64,000 nucleotides of DNA, taken from Vitrella brassicaformis. Taxonomy: Eukaryota; Sar; Vitrellaceae. The stretch spans positions 40,108-104,107 of the forward strand of contig CDMY01000310.1 in the NCBI GenBank assembly GCA_001179505.1. The letters run 5' to 3'. The notes below the pieces were generated by a model. The model saw nothing but the letters and a program-made list of their open reading frames with translations, had not been told where the DNA came from and did no database searches. Below are positions 1 to 9,838 of the stretch, in pieces. Within the stretch, counting starts at the first letter, position 1; the number at the start of each line of letters is the position of its first letter. A program made the position numbers and the translations under genes.

Positions 1-16
1 GGGGGGGGGGGGGGGG
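1..16. repeat. Homopolymer G run at window edge
   Basis: Sixteen G residues open the window. It lies in an intron or 3' part of the first gene and may mark a difficult assembly point. Confidence 0.7.
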
Positions 17-44
17 AGCTGGATGGGCGTGTGTGTCTGTGTAC

Positions 45-1726
45 CAGGAGCCGTGTTGGTCTTGCGCCTCCTGGTAGAGCCGCTGCATTCTGTGCAGCAA
101 CCGCTCCCAATCGCCGGGAACTTCACACACACACTCACAGAAAGACGACCCACATTGACAGATCCACACATAAACACGCCCTCTTACGCCCACATTGCAG
201 TGGTGTCTCATCAGCGGCGTCGCCCCCCTCCGTCTGTGAGTGCCCATCCCGGCTGTGTGAACGGTCCGTCTGTGTGTGGGCGTCTCGCCGCTCATGAGCA
301 GACGGACCGATCTGCACTGTCGCCTCCTGACAAACAAACACAAACACAAACACAAACACACACATACCTCGTCTGCGTGTGTCTCATGCGTGTGTGCCTG
401 CCTGCCTGGCTGCGCCCAAATGTAGGTGTTTTGCTCTCAGCCAGTGCCAGGGGCTGATGACACGAGTAGAAGATTAGAGGTCTGCGTGTCTGTGTGCGTG
501 TGAAGGCACCGCACCGTTGGCTCGACCACGGCTGCCGTCATTGTGCTCTTGTCCGCGGACGGAGCCCTTTCCTGCCGCTCTGTCTGTGTCTGTGTCTGAG
601 TGTGGGCATCAGAGCGGGCAATCGCCCGCTGAAGAATCCCCTGTGTCTGGCCGAACTTGGGCGTGTTGTCAGCAAGAGCAGGAGACATCTCGTCCTCGCC
701 ATTCGCAGTGGCACCTGGCACGGCAAATGTCACCTCCAAGGGGCTGCATCGATTCACCCACGCCGAAACGCAGACACACATACCTGTAGCGGCGTGGGGT
801 CACTGGGTTGGCTCACTTGCGAATGCTGTGTATGAAGGCATGTTCCAGCTGCTGTGCGCGGGCCTGCCCTGCACAGGGACATTTTTCTCTTCACGTCGAT
901 GTGATGGATGCAGTGCAGCCATGCATTCAGGTTTGCCATGGCGGCTTGCTTACAGAACTGCAGCAGCCGTCGGTCGAGCGCCTTCTGCACATCTCGGCGC
1001 TTCGACACACACAGCTGCGGGAGCATACCGGGGCACACACACCACACCAGACCCTGGCTCTCTCTCCCTCTGTCTGCGCATCGATCGCATCCACCCGTCA
1101 CACACACACACACACACACACATGTGTACCTCTTTGATGGCCTGTTCGTTCCGCCCGATGTCCTTTTGTATGCTCAAGTCGATCAGGTGCCACCGAATGC
1201 ACTCCTGCAGCCACCTACACCGACACAAACAAGCACACAGACATCTGCCCACTCAGCCTGACAAACATGCAATCAATCAATGTCTCTACGAACCGCTCGA
1301 GGAGCATTTCCCCGGCAGTGTCGTATTTCTCGATGTCGGCCTCCCCTGAACTGAGGGCGAGGCCGCTCGAGTGGGCAGGAGAGACCTGCAGGCAAAGACA
1401 GACAGACAGACAGACAGTCAGACACTCAGACACACAGAGGAGCGAGTGAAAGAACCTACCTGTGTGTGTCCCCATGGGCCTTGTCCGCCCGCCTCTTGTC
1501 CTTCATCGGCATGATCTACTGAGAAAGTGTCTTTGATTTTGTCGGTGAGCCGCTGCCGATGGTCCACTATCGACGCAAACAGCGCGTCCAGCTGCGTGGG
1601 TGCAGGCAGACAGACATCAAGACAGACAGACAGACATCAAGACAGACAGACAGATGCCTCATGTCGGTGACACGCAGCTGAGACCTGTTCGAAGTGATCT
1701 CCCCTGCTCATTGTTCTCCTAGCCAT
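45..1726 (-). CDS. Unknown multi-exon protein, 3' end off the left edge
   Basis: I do not recognise the family. Spliced exons in transcription order: 1726-1685, 1591-1460, 1385-1294, 1214-1130, 1014-784, 733-515, 326-188, 120-45. They join in frame and the reading continues past base 45 out of the window, so the C-terminus is missing. The start is the ATG at 1726 (MARRTMSRGDHFEQ). The chain is hydrophilic and probably helical in its first half. Its middle and later exons contain Ser/Thr/Gln-rich linkers in which TG/CA microsatellite is translated (HTQTQTQTE near 590; HTQTDRS near 270). No signal peptide or membrane segment is visible. The acceptor of exon 6 (733) and the donor of exon 3 (1294) are the least certain borders. 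It shares a 431-bp divergent spacer with the dehydrogenase gene to its right. Confidence 0.55.
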
Positions 1727-2157
1727 CACGGGAAAATGCGACAGAACAGTTGGGGGCGAAAAGGGGGATTTCATGCGAGCTTGACAAAACCGCCCGATTC
1801 AATTCGAAATTGCTCTCTCCCCTCTCGCACGTGTACGTGAAGGACTGCGAAGGACCCCAAAGAACCGCATCTGCTCACTCTGGATCTGCCTATCCCACTC
1901 CAGTTCCTCATAGGTAGCCGTGCTCCTCTGCAGGACAGCCACAGAGGCAGGCATATCAAGAGAACAGCTGCGCGGGCCAACGGGTAAAGACGAACAAGGG
2001 GCAGAATACGAAGATTCCGCTGATCGACTGACCACTGACCAGTGCTGATCTCCGGGTCTGTCAGTGAGTCTTCTGCTCAAACTTCAACTTCAAGCCTTAC
2101 GTGAACGCCTGCAGCAGCAGCAGCAGCTCCCTTGATTGACCAATCAGATCATCAGGC
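1727..2157. promoter_or_regulatory. Divergent intergenic spacer (first gene / SDR)
   Basis: This spacer separates two start codons facing away from each other, so it must hold both promoters. I see no convincing TATA element. A CAG triplet run (about 2110-2125) lies just upstream of the dehydrogenase start. Open frames here are short and lack coding character. Confidence 0.45.
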
Positions 2158-3899
2158 ATGGTGTGGACGGCCGAGAGTGACATGAAGGACATGACGGGTA
2201 CTGTAGGACGGCACAGGGAAGATCAGATACACGCGTCGCACATCCGCCTGGTGGCTGTGTCTGTCAGGCAAAGTCTGCGTCGTCACCGGTGCCAATGCTG
2301 GCTTGGGCAAGGAAATCGCCACGCAACTCGCGAAGAAGGTGACGAACACACGACAAACGACAAACACGCTCACATGTGCAGCGCGGGCATGCTGTGTCTC
2401 TGTCTGTGTCTGTGTCTATGTCTGTGTTCGTGTCTGTGTCTGTGTCTGTTGTGTCAGGGCGGGACAGTGATCATGGCCTGCCGCAACCTCAACAAGGCGA
2501 AAGAGGCGGAAGCAGACATCAGCAAAGACGCTCCCCAGGCCAAGGTCGAGGTCATGCAGCTCGACGTGGCATCGCTTGAGTCGGTCGCCAATTTCACCGC
2601 GGCATTCAGTGCCAAATACGACCGACTCGACGTGCTGGTCAACAACGCCGGCATCATGGCCATTTACCCTCGGCAGGAGACCCCTGATGGCTTTGAGATG
2701 CAGCTGGGGATCAACTACCTTGGGGCCTGGGCCCTCACCGGCAGGTCCGACCGTATGCCGTCTGTCCATTCCATCCTGTGGACACGACGGCCGTATGTGT
2801 ATGTGGCGACGTCCGTGTGTGTGACGTGACATGTGCAGGTTGCTGGATATGTTGATCAAGACGGAGGGGTCGCGGGTGGTCAACCAGTCGTCATTTGCCG
2901 CCTTCAATGGTAAGCACACACACTCGCACACAGACACACAGACAGACAGACAGACCGACAGACATACCTACCGTATGTCAGCACAGTTGTCAGTGTGTCG
3001 TGTCCATCATCCTTCCATGTGATGTGTCCCTCAGCAACGGTTTTCTTGGACGATCTGCAGATGAGCAACAAGGACGGCCGGAGTAAATACGGCAAGTTCC
3101 TCGGCAGGTGGGCCGCGTACGGACAGTCTAAACTTGCTCAGGTGCACACGACACACACCACACACACCACACCACACCACACACACATCACACTTATGAA
3201 TGTGGATGTGTTCGGCAGATCTGTCACATGACTGAGCTGTCGAGGCGTCTTGCGGCGGCCGGCCACGCGCACCCGAAGTGCTTCTCCGCCCACCCAGGGT
3301 ATGTCTACACCAACCTGCAGGCCACTGCTGGCAACCAGGCCGGCGCACTCTTGGCTGGCACATTCTTCAAGTACGTCATGTCCACGCACAGCCACCGACA
3401 CACATGCAGTGCATCCATCGAATCGATCTGTGCATCTGTCTGTGTGTCTGTGTGCAGGATTGCGGACTCGACGATTGGGCAGAAGGTGGACATGGGGGCG
3501 CTGCCCGTCCTCTATGCCATCAGGTGCGTGGCGTACCGACAGTCGTTGCCGTGACGCACAGACACAAACGGCGTGCTCCCACTGTTTCTGTATGTGTGCG
3601 TGTGTGTGGTGTGTGTGCGCAGTGAGGAGAGTCTGCAGGGCGGCGAGCTGATCGGCCCCGACGGACTGTTGTCGACAGCCGGCTATCCAGCGGTGGTAAC
3701 CGTACCGAGCCAGGCACTCGATGACGACACCAATGCCAAACTGTGGGAGGTACACAGACAGACACACACAAGCTCAGCTCACCACAGTAGGTAAGCATTT
3801 GCCCTTTGTGTGTGTTGTGTGGTGCAGGCGAGTGAGCAGCTGACCAAGGTGACATACGATTTTGGCAAGAGGGGTGACGGCAGCGTCAGCGGCGCATGA
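2158..3899 (+). CDS. Short-chain dehydrogenase/reductase (retinol dehydrogenase/WWOX-like)
   Basis: NAD(P)-dependent oxidoreductase of the classical SDR superfamily. The exons 2158-2197, 2268-2338, 2458-2744, 2839-2909, 3035-3141, 3219-3370, 3458-3523, 3623-3749 and 3828-3899 join in frame to 330 residues, a normal SDR length. The Rossmann motif TGANAGLGKE is near residue 20, NNAG follows, then the catalytic Ser in VVNQSS and the catalytic pair in YGQSK (Tyr-x3-Lys). The substrate cannot be read from the sequence. Closest style is the retinol dehydrogenase/WWOX/protochlorophyllide-reductase-like group. No targeting leader is evident. The 5' exon (40 nt) is short but its ATG, donor and phase all fit. 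It converges on the glutaredoxin gene. Confidence 0.85.
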
Positions 3900-4734
3900 T
3901 CGATCTGATCTGATGTCTTGTGCACACACTGGAGGGAGGGAGGGGCGAGGGTGTTTTGTTGGTCCAACAGGACAAGAACACACGTTCCACTTGTTTTCCA
4001 TTTTGGACGGGGCGCCCAGTTGCGTCGTGTTGGCGTCGTGGGGCTTGGTGCCTTTGCTGCCAACGAGGATTTTGGACGGACCCACGAACAACGATGTGAT
4101 GTGAGCTGGTTTTTTCCGATGACCATTCATTCACTGCCCCATCGAGGACGTCAGTCACGTGTGATGTGATGCCTGCAAGATGCATGCAGACTATGGCGTG
4201 CGAGAACTCTTTTCTAGCTGCCTACCTGGCTAGATAACATGTGAGTGTGTGGGCTTTGCAGAGTGTCGGACAGACAGACAAGGAAGTACACCTGGTCCAT
4301 CTCATGAGGGACGGATGGTTTGTGGTGACGCACTGCATTGGATCGCATAGCAAAGACGTCGATCGATAAACGGGCCCCTCGGCCGTCCGACAATTCAACC
4401 GCATCGCATCGCATACCCATGAACGTCTCTGTTCTGCACGTCTGGACGTCTAAATCGCCCTCCCCGAACACACACTTGCATCCGCCTGTCTGTCTGCCAT
4501 CTGTGTGTGAAGCCATTGGGGCATGTGTGTGATCCTGTGTGCCCGTCTGGGGGTGACAGCCGCACTGAAGCCACACCTGCTACAAACACAGAGCACCATC
4601 GAAGCAAGGGAAGAGTGGCCAGTAAGCCAACAGCCAGCTGTGACTATCAAGCAATCGACTGAGTCAGTCACAAATACGCAAAAGGCTGTCTGTCTGTCTG
4701 TCGCTCGCTGCACACAGGTCTTGAGTCTCTCACG
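3900..4734. other. Intergenic, convergent gene ends
   Basis: This lies between the 3' ends of the dehydrogenase (+) and glutaredoxin (-) genes. It should hold both 3' UTRs and terminators. Open frames on both strands overlap and show no conserved motif. I see no RNA gene. Confidence 0.5.
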
Positions 4735-5381
4735 TCAGGACGCCTGTGCGACCTCGAGGAGCTCTTGCAGCTCCCCGCTGCTGTACATCTCAACCGCTGT
4801 GTCGCTCCCACCTGCACACACACCACCACCACCACACACACACACACAGACACTTGTGGACAGAGAGGCATACGACGCGATGAGTCATATTCATATCGAA
4901 TCTGCTGACCGAGGAACTCCCCATTGACATACAGCTGCGGGATGGTGGGCCACTCTGAGTACACCTTGATCCCCTGCCGTATCCTCTCGTCGCTCAGCAC
5001 GTCCACCGCCTTGAAGCGCTGCACGCCGCACACTTGCAGCACCTGCATCATGGTGTTGCTAAACCCGCACTGAGGCTGCTCGGGCGTCCCCTTCATAAAC
5101 ACCAACACGGGGTTCTCCCTGACCAAAGCCGCTATGCGTTCCCTCGTCGCCTCGTCCAGCTGGTCTGCTTCCGGCGGGGAAGGGGCGCTGTCGAGCAGGC
5201 TCTCGTAGAGAGCAGATGTGTGCCGCCGGAGTGCACGTGATGGCGATCTCTGGCGTAGGGACGATGAATGGGCCGGGAGGGAGAGGGAGAAGGCGTCTGC
5301 GATGGCGGCCATGCAGCTGAGCACCACAAAAGCCAACTTGAAGATGCTGGCAGCTGTGAGGCAAGCGGACAGCGGCTGCAT
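4735..5381 (-). CDS. Monothiol glutaredoxin, CGFS type, with plastid-type leader
   Basis: Monothiol glutaredoxin that would carry or transfer Fe-S clusters using glutathione. Two exons, 5381-4910 and 4811-4735, give 182 residues. Residues 1-31 form a hydrophobic signal peptide ending at ADAF; a Ser/Arg-rich stretch follows ([18 protein letters not shown]), the bipartite pattern for complex plastids. The Phe at +1 fits that targeting signal. The Grx domain has the CGFS active site in [10 protein letters not shown], the cis-Pro motif in EWPTIPQLY, and the GGSD glutathione-binding motif created by the splice. The C-terminus, [12 protein letters not shown], is typical of Grx5/GrxS14. Plastid location is inferred from the leader only. 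Confidence 0.9.
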
Positions 5382-5385
5382 CGTG
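5356..5385. repeat. 30-bp unit repeated at 6296
   Basis: About 30 bases spanning the glutaredoxin start codon (GTGAGGCAAGCGGACAGCGG and on) recur with one mismatch, in the same orientation, at 6296-6325 beyond the next gene. Confidence 0.8.
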
Positions 5386-5537
5386 GATCTGTGGGGTGAG
5401 ATGGATGAGTGGATCTGCAGATGAGCAGGAGCACGGCGAGCAGGCAGCCTCCTTCTGGTCTCGGGAGGAGGTTTTTTCTTCTCCTTCTGCGAGCTTAGTA
5501 GAGGCGCAGATCTCCACGTTTTTAGCGGGGCGTTGCC

Positions 5538-6264
5538 ATGCTCGATGGCGCCATCTCCTGTGTGTTCCTGGTCGCTGTGTTCGTCAGGAGCCTTTCAATT
5601 GCATCAGCTGCATTCGTTGATGCTGTGAGGCTCAGCGCATCACCGGGCGTCAAGAAGAGGAGGATGGTGGCTCACTCGCTCAGCCTGCCAGAACAAGTGA
5701 GCAACCAAGCGAAAAAACCAATGCATTCATCAATCTGAGTGATTGCGTCGCTGTGGGTGTGGCGTTTTGTCTCCTCAGTTGATGGAGGCTGACGGAGCGA
5801 TGTCTGTCGACCATGGAGGGCTGCAGGAGCTCGTCACCGAAGGCGGCCGAGACCTCTCCGCCACTGCGGCCCGATGGACCGATGAGCTGGCCCAGAAGGG
5901 AGACGAAATCATGTGGGCCCTCAGAGAAAAAGAACACGTCAGCCGATGGGAGAGCCAACTGTTTGCCTCACAGTCGCGCGAGCGCGCGGCATACGAGCAT
6001 GTGAAGTTGCTGCAGGAACAAGTGGAGGAGATGCAGCGGCTGGTTTGTTCCTTGGAGGCCCAGCTGCAGGACATGACAGCGCACCGTGACCAGCTGAAGG
6101 AGGAGCTTGAGAGCTCGGGGTGTAGTCGAGCTATCCGGGATCTGACGGAGGGGTGTTTGGCTGTTCTCTTATTTCCCGTCCTGTTCGTAGTCCTGATAGT
6201 CTTGATACCCGTCCTGATTTTCCCTCTCGTGTTGCCGTTCATCCTTCCTCATGTATACCACTAG
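5538..6264 (+). CDS. Secretory coiled-coil protein with C-terminal membrane anchor
   Basis: Family not recognised. Exons 5538-5696 and 5779-6264 join in frame to 214 residues. The N-terminus is a signal peptide ([18 protein letters not shown], ending near SAAF). The middle is a long charged coiled coil, roughly residues 90-175. The C-terminus is one strongly hydrophobic helix of Leu/Val/Ile/Phe/Pro ending in ILPHVYH, so the protein is probably anchored at its far end. The ATG at 5538 was chosen because it gives the signal peptide and the intron phase fits. It could act as a tether in the endomembrane system, but that is a guess. Confidence 0.7.
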
Positions 6265-6835
6265 ATTTGACGCTCCTGCGTTGATTCCCTTTTTGTGAGG
6301 CAGGCGGACAGCGGCTGCATCGTGTATAGCTAGGCTCAACCGGGACTCTCGAGCCAGATTTGCCACAAGCTCGCACAGGTTACGCGCGCAGATCCAAAGC
6401 TCTCCCTGTGTCCTCCCTCATGTAGACCACACACACACCCACGACACACACACGCACACACACATGTGGCTGCACCCGCTGCACTGTGTTGTCATATATA
6501 AAAAACTGACCAGACGGCGCAAAAAGTGGCCGGTCGCCTTAAACCCTCAGGACATACACACAGCCTACACGCATCTGTAGGGCCTAACTAATAAAGTAAA
6601 GCGTAAATAAAGTACAAAGAGGCAGACAGGCAGGCAGGCAGGCAGCACGTTCGACACACACGGCACAGCACGGCACCGTGTATGGGTGCCTCTCCTCTCT
6701 ACATATGATACACTCTGCTCCCTTGATCGATCGCATAACGCTCCGACTAACAAATGACACAATCACTGCTCCATTGAATGCACACACACCCACACACACA
6801 CCCACACGCATACCCCCGTCTGTCTGCCCGCCCCC
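6265..6835. other. Intergenic, with duplicated 30-bp fragment
   Basis: No gene is seen. It contains the second copy of the 30-bp glutaredoxin-start fragment (6296-6325), CA-rich tracts (6430-6465, 6780-6810) and a short AT-rich patch near 6590 with AATAAA-like words that may serve the minus-strand gene to the right. Confidence 0.5.
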
Positions 6836-7460
6836 TCAAGCCACAAGTCGCTTTCTCAGCTGCTTCATCTTGGCATCGACTTCCTGCACCCGGGCCACTT
6901 TCTGTGTCATTGTCGTGTTGCTATCGCTAAGGATTGCCTCCCTCGTGTGCTGCCAGGCACTCTTGTCCAGCTCAGCCATCAGCCGCACCGCATCACTGAG
7001 CCGCTCGATCGCATCACTCGTTCTGGTTGTCCGCTCGCAGCGCATCGATGGCCGCTTGCACAGTCTCATTACTCGGCAGCGTAGCAATGCTGGCAGCCAG
7101 GTTGTTGTTGTCGCCTCTGATGGCGTCGATGTCCGTCTTCAGCGCATATCCGCGGCTGTCGGCTCTGAGTGCGGCGATGTCGGCTTTGATGGCCTCAATA
7201 TCCGTCGGCAGGGCGGTAATACCCGGCCAGATGAAGCACAGAATGAGGACGCCGACGGCGATCAGTGCGATGGAGCCCAAGATGGAGGCAGAGCAGGTTT
7301 CGCCGACGACGTAACTGACGCGATTCTCCAGCCTTTTTAGCCTAGTTTTCAGCCGCTCCCCGGCATCGGCGGCATCGGCAGACGGCGCAGGCATATAGGG
7401 CACAGGTGTTCCCTCCGTTGCGGGAGGGGCACTCGCCTCGACGTCGGGATACGCCACCAT
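6836..7460 (-). pseudogene. One-TM coiled-coil protein, reading frame broken
   Basis: This is a paralogue of the gene at 45041-45466. The first frame runs from ATG 7460 to a stop at 7014; a second overlapping frame runs from about 7087 to 6836. The first part holds a Pro/Ala-rich head, a transmembrane helix (SILGSIALIAVGVLILCFIW) and a predicted coiled coil. The second part matches the C-terminus of the paralogue (ILSD..TT..EKVARV to the shared ending QLRKRLVA). The switch falls around 7014-7045. I could not find GT-AG borders that repair it, so it is a pseudogene, a sequencing error or a translational frameshift. The 3' flank is also similar to the paralogue's. Confidence 0.65.
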
Positions 7461-8162
7461 CACAGGACACACAGCCTGACAAGCATACCCACATCCACAA
7501 GCCTACGCATGAAAGACAAAACGGATGCGTGGGGAGATCTCTGCCCTCACCTCTTCGTCGAGTGCTTTGAAAACGAACAGAATGCAGCTTGCGACAAAAC
7601 GGGCAGAGATCGTAGCTAAGCTCGCGCGGGGATGGCTGGGGTCTGTCGGTGGTCACAAGCTCTGCAGAAGCAACATGCAGCGGATGGCACACAGGTACGT
7701 CAGCAGACGGACACACGAGGCAGGCAGGCAGGCAACAATTCATCAATCAAAGGCTTCACATGTATGTCATGTGGTGCTGTCCAGTGCCGCTCCAGGGGGA
7801 TGCCAGACGGATACGCCTTCATTTACGGTGCATGCGTCGCGTCTGTCTCACACATCACATTAGCACGCGAGTAGGTCCGATTAAAAAAGAAAGACCGACC
7901 AGCAGACACAGCCACGCACACGGGAAAGGACTGGACGCCCACGCACCAATTGACTATCGACAGGCAGACAGACAACCCGCGACACGGGGAGCCGGCCACC
8001 TAGCCCGAGAAACTGACAAATACCCATGGTTCAGACACCCACCCCCCAGCTCTCTAACACTCACTACTGGCACGCACAAACACATGTGTAACCCATCAGC
8101 TGTCTGTCTGTTTATCTACAGGCGGGCTGGCTGGCCCGTGTGTGTCTTGCAGGCTCTGTCTT

Positions 8163-8849
8163 TCACTCGATGTCCTCTTCGGCAGGGGGGCTCGGGCTCG
8201 GAGTAGTTGTCGTGGCTGCATCCACAGCACACACACAAAGGGGCGGGACACATGACTCTCACATGACATACACACATCATACTCGTGTGCCCACTCACCC
8301 CATCTGAGGCACTTGGGAGGTTCTTCTGTCCCCGGCGGGCAGAGTCTGAGTGTGCAGGCTCCCAGCGTCCCGTCCTCACTGCACTGGCACCAGTTGCAGC
8401 CATCGAACCACTGCAGGCAGCCAACGGGGCAGAGACGCTCGGGCTCGGCTGCACACACACACACAGCCAGACACACAGCCACATGTGCCCATGGGCAATA
8501 TGTGGATCCTTCCCTCGTTGACTGACCCCATTTGCGGCATTTTGGCGGTTCCTCGGTGCCAGGTGGGCAGAACTTCCGTGTGCAGCCGCCGAGGCTGCCG
8601 TCCTCGTTGCAGAAGCAGTTATTGCACCCTGACAGACGCAGGCAAGCAACACACGCAAAAGCCAATAAGGCACCCACCCACACACCCTTTTCACAGTGGT
8701 TGTCATCCCATACCGTCGAACCATGAGACGCACCCAGGGGGACAGACGCGGCCATCATCGCCCGACTCGACGACGGTGACGTCGGCGGCCGCCACGCCCG
8801 CCAGGACGACAATGGTCATGGCAATGAAGCTGATCTTCCCGGCCATCAT
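8163..8849 (-). CDS. Secreted two-domain pacifastin-like protease inhibitor (left copy)
   Basis: Predicted secreted inhibitor of serine proteases. Exons 8849-8714, 8628-8527, 8448-8299 and 8215-8163 join in frame to 146 residues. A signal peptide (MMAGKISFIAMTIVVLAG) is followed by two repeats, each C-x10-C-N-x-C-x-C-x3-G-x4-C-T-x3-C, which is the published pacifastin light-chain pattern. Each repeat also has one extra Cys four residues after the first, and is followed by PPGTEEPPKC. The reactive-loop positions between Cys5 and Cys6 read T-R-K-F (domain 1) and T-L-R-L (domain 2), as in trypsin-type and chymotrypsin-type insect pacifastins. The tail is Thr/Pro/Glu-rich. Introns fall at matching phase-1 sites, so each repeat was probably an exon-shuffled unit. 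It is the inverted paralogue of the gene at 20750-21437. Confidence 0.8.
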
Positions 8850-9097
8850 GCTTGTGCTGTCCTGGACGGCTTCCTGCAGCTTGGTCTTGACAGGTGACGT
8901 TGGCTGTGTCTGTGTCGGGTGTGTGTTGGCCTTCCCTGAGAGGCAGATCAGACCGCACAGTCAGAAACGTTAAGAACATGAGGCTTGGGTCCGTGTTTGG
9001 TGGCATAGGAAAGTCCGTAAAAGTCCATCTCTCTCGCTCTCTCACCTCTCTGTTTTCTTGCTGCGTAGCTGACGGTGGAAGACAGACAGGTGATGTC

Positions 9098-9137
9098 TTA
9101 GGGCTTAGGGTTAGGGTTTAGGGTTTAGGGTTTGGGC
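9098..9137 (+). repeat. Interstitial telomere-like tract (TTTAGGG type)
   Basis: This holds about five TTTAGGG or near units (TTAGGGCTTAGGGTTAGGGT and on). It sits inside the left duplication arm, upstream of the pacifastin gene, and is absent at the matching place in the right arm (near 20510). Confidence 0.85.
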
Positions 9138-9428
9138 TTTGGCAAAGCTCGCAGGCTGGAAAAAAGGGCACTGGCTGCTGCACACAGATACGAGGGGCTC
9201 GTGCAATGTTTTGCCAGTGCGTCCTGCGGATGTGTTAATTGACCTAACGTGGTTGAGATCTCATCAGTTCGTCGCCGCAGAGAGCCAAAGACTACAGAAG
9301 ATCTTGCTGTGTCCACAATGTGTGATCTGGTGGCAGGTGTGTACAGGCTTCGAGTGCGATGAGTACTGCCTACGCAAAAGATCACTCTCTACGTAACGGT
9401 CAACGGCGGGGACAGAGCTATTAATTAC

Positions 9429-9462
9429 ATCCGCGGGGGAGATAGCTATCTCCCCGCGGATG
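9429..9462. promoter_or_regulatory. Near-perfect palindrome
   Basis: ATCCGCGGGGGAGATA, a GC centre, then TATCTCCCCGCGGAT: complementary arms apart from one extra G. It lies about 380 bp upstream of the single-exon gene at 9839. It could be a cruciform or a dimeric protein-binding site; function unknown. Confidence 0.6.
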
Positions 9463-9838
9463 GATGGGGAGAGCTGCCCGAAGACGCACATAGGCGCTCA
9501 CGATTGGTTCCGGAGCACGCCCAGCTAGCCTGACTCTGTACCTGGAGAGCGATTGAAGAGGCACCTCCACAGCGACCGAGGAGCTGAGAGCTGCCAAAGA
9601 GACTGACTATCCGAGGAAGGACCAGGACGCCCTGAGGGAGAGAGAGAGAGAGAGAGAGAGAGGGTACACGCGAGAGTGGGTACACGTGAGAGGGCATTTA
9701 CCGGGGGAGAGGCACTGACGACAGGACGACGACACGTCGTGGCTCAAACCGTACGAGCAGGCGCACGTGCACACAGCACAGCAGTCCTCCACTGATGACA
9801 CCTTTGTGTGTTGGGACGCTCAGACCGTTCCCTCACCG

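Larger units (their letters stand above)
7814..9282. repeat. Left arm of 1.4-kb inverted duplication A
   Basis: Inverted copy of 20377-21765. It contains a full pacifastin-like gene plus its upstream spacer. Similarity extends from the 3' flank (ACGGTGCATGCGTC near 7832) to the leader of the gene divergent from the right-hand copy (GTTAATTGAC near 9236, then CAGAGAG near 9280). The only large difference I see is the telomere-like tract at 9098-9137. Confidence 0.85.

Noticed and set aside
135-365. Many open frames made of CA/TG repeats (Cys-Val, His-Thr strings) along the window
   Set aside because: They are translated microsatellite in introns; they cross clear splice sites and overlap on both strands.
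7342-7746. Minus-strand frame of 134 codons overlapping the broken one-TM gene
   Set aside because: Rich in Cys/Val from repeats; it conflicts with the better-supported frame starting at 7460.
9098-9137. Chromosome end marked by telomeric repeats
   Set aside because: The tract is only ~40 bp, imperfect, and flanked on both sides by duplicated gene sequence.
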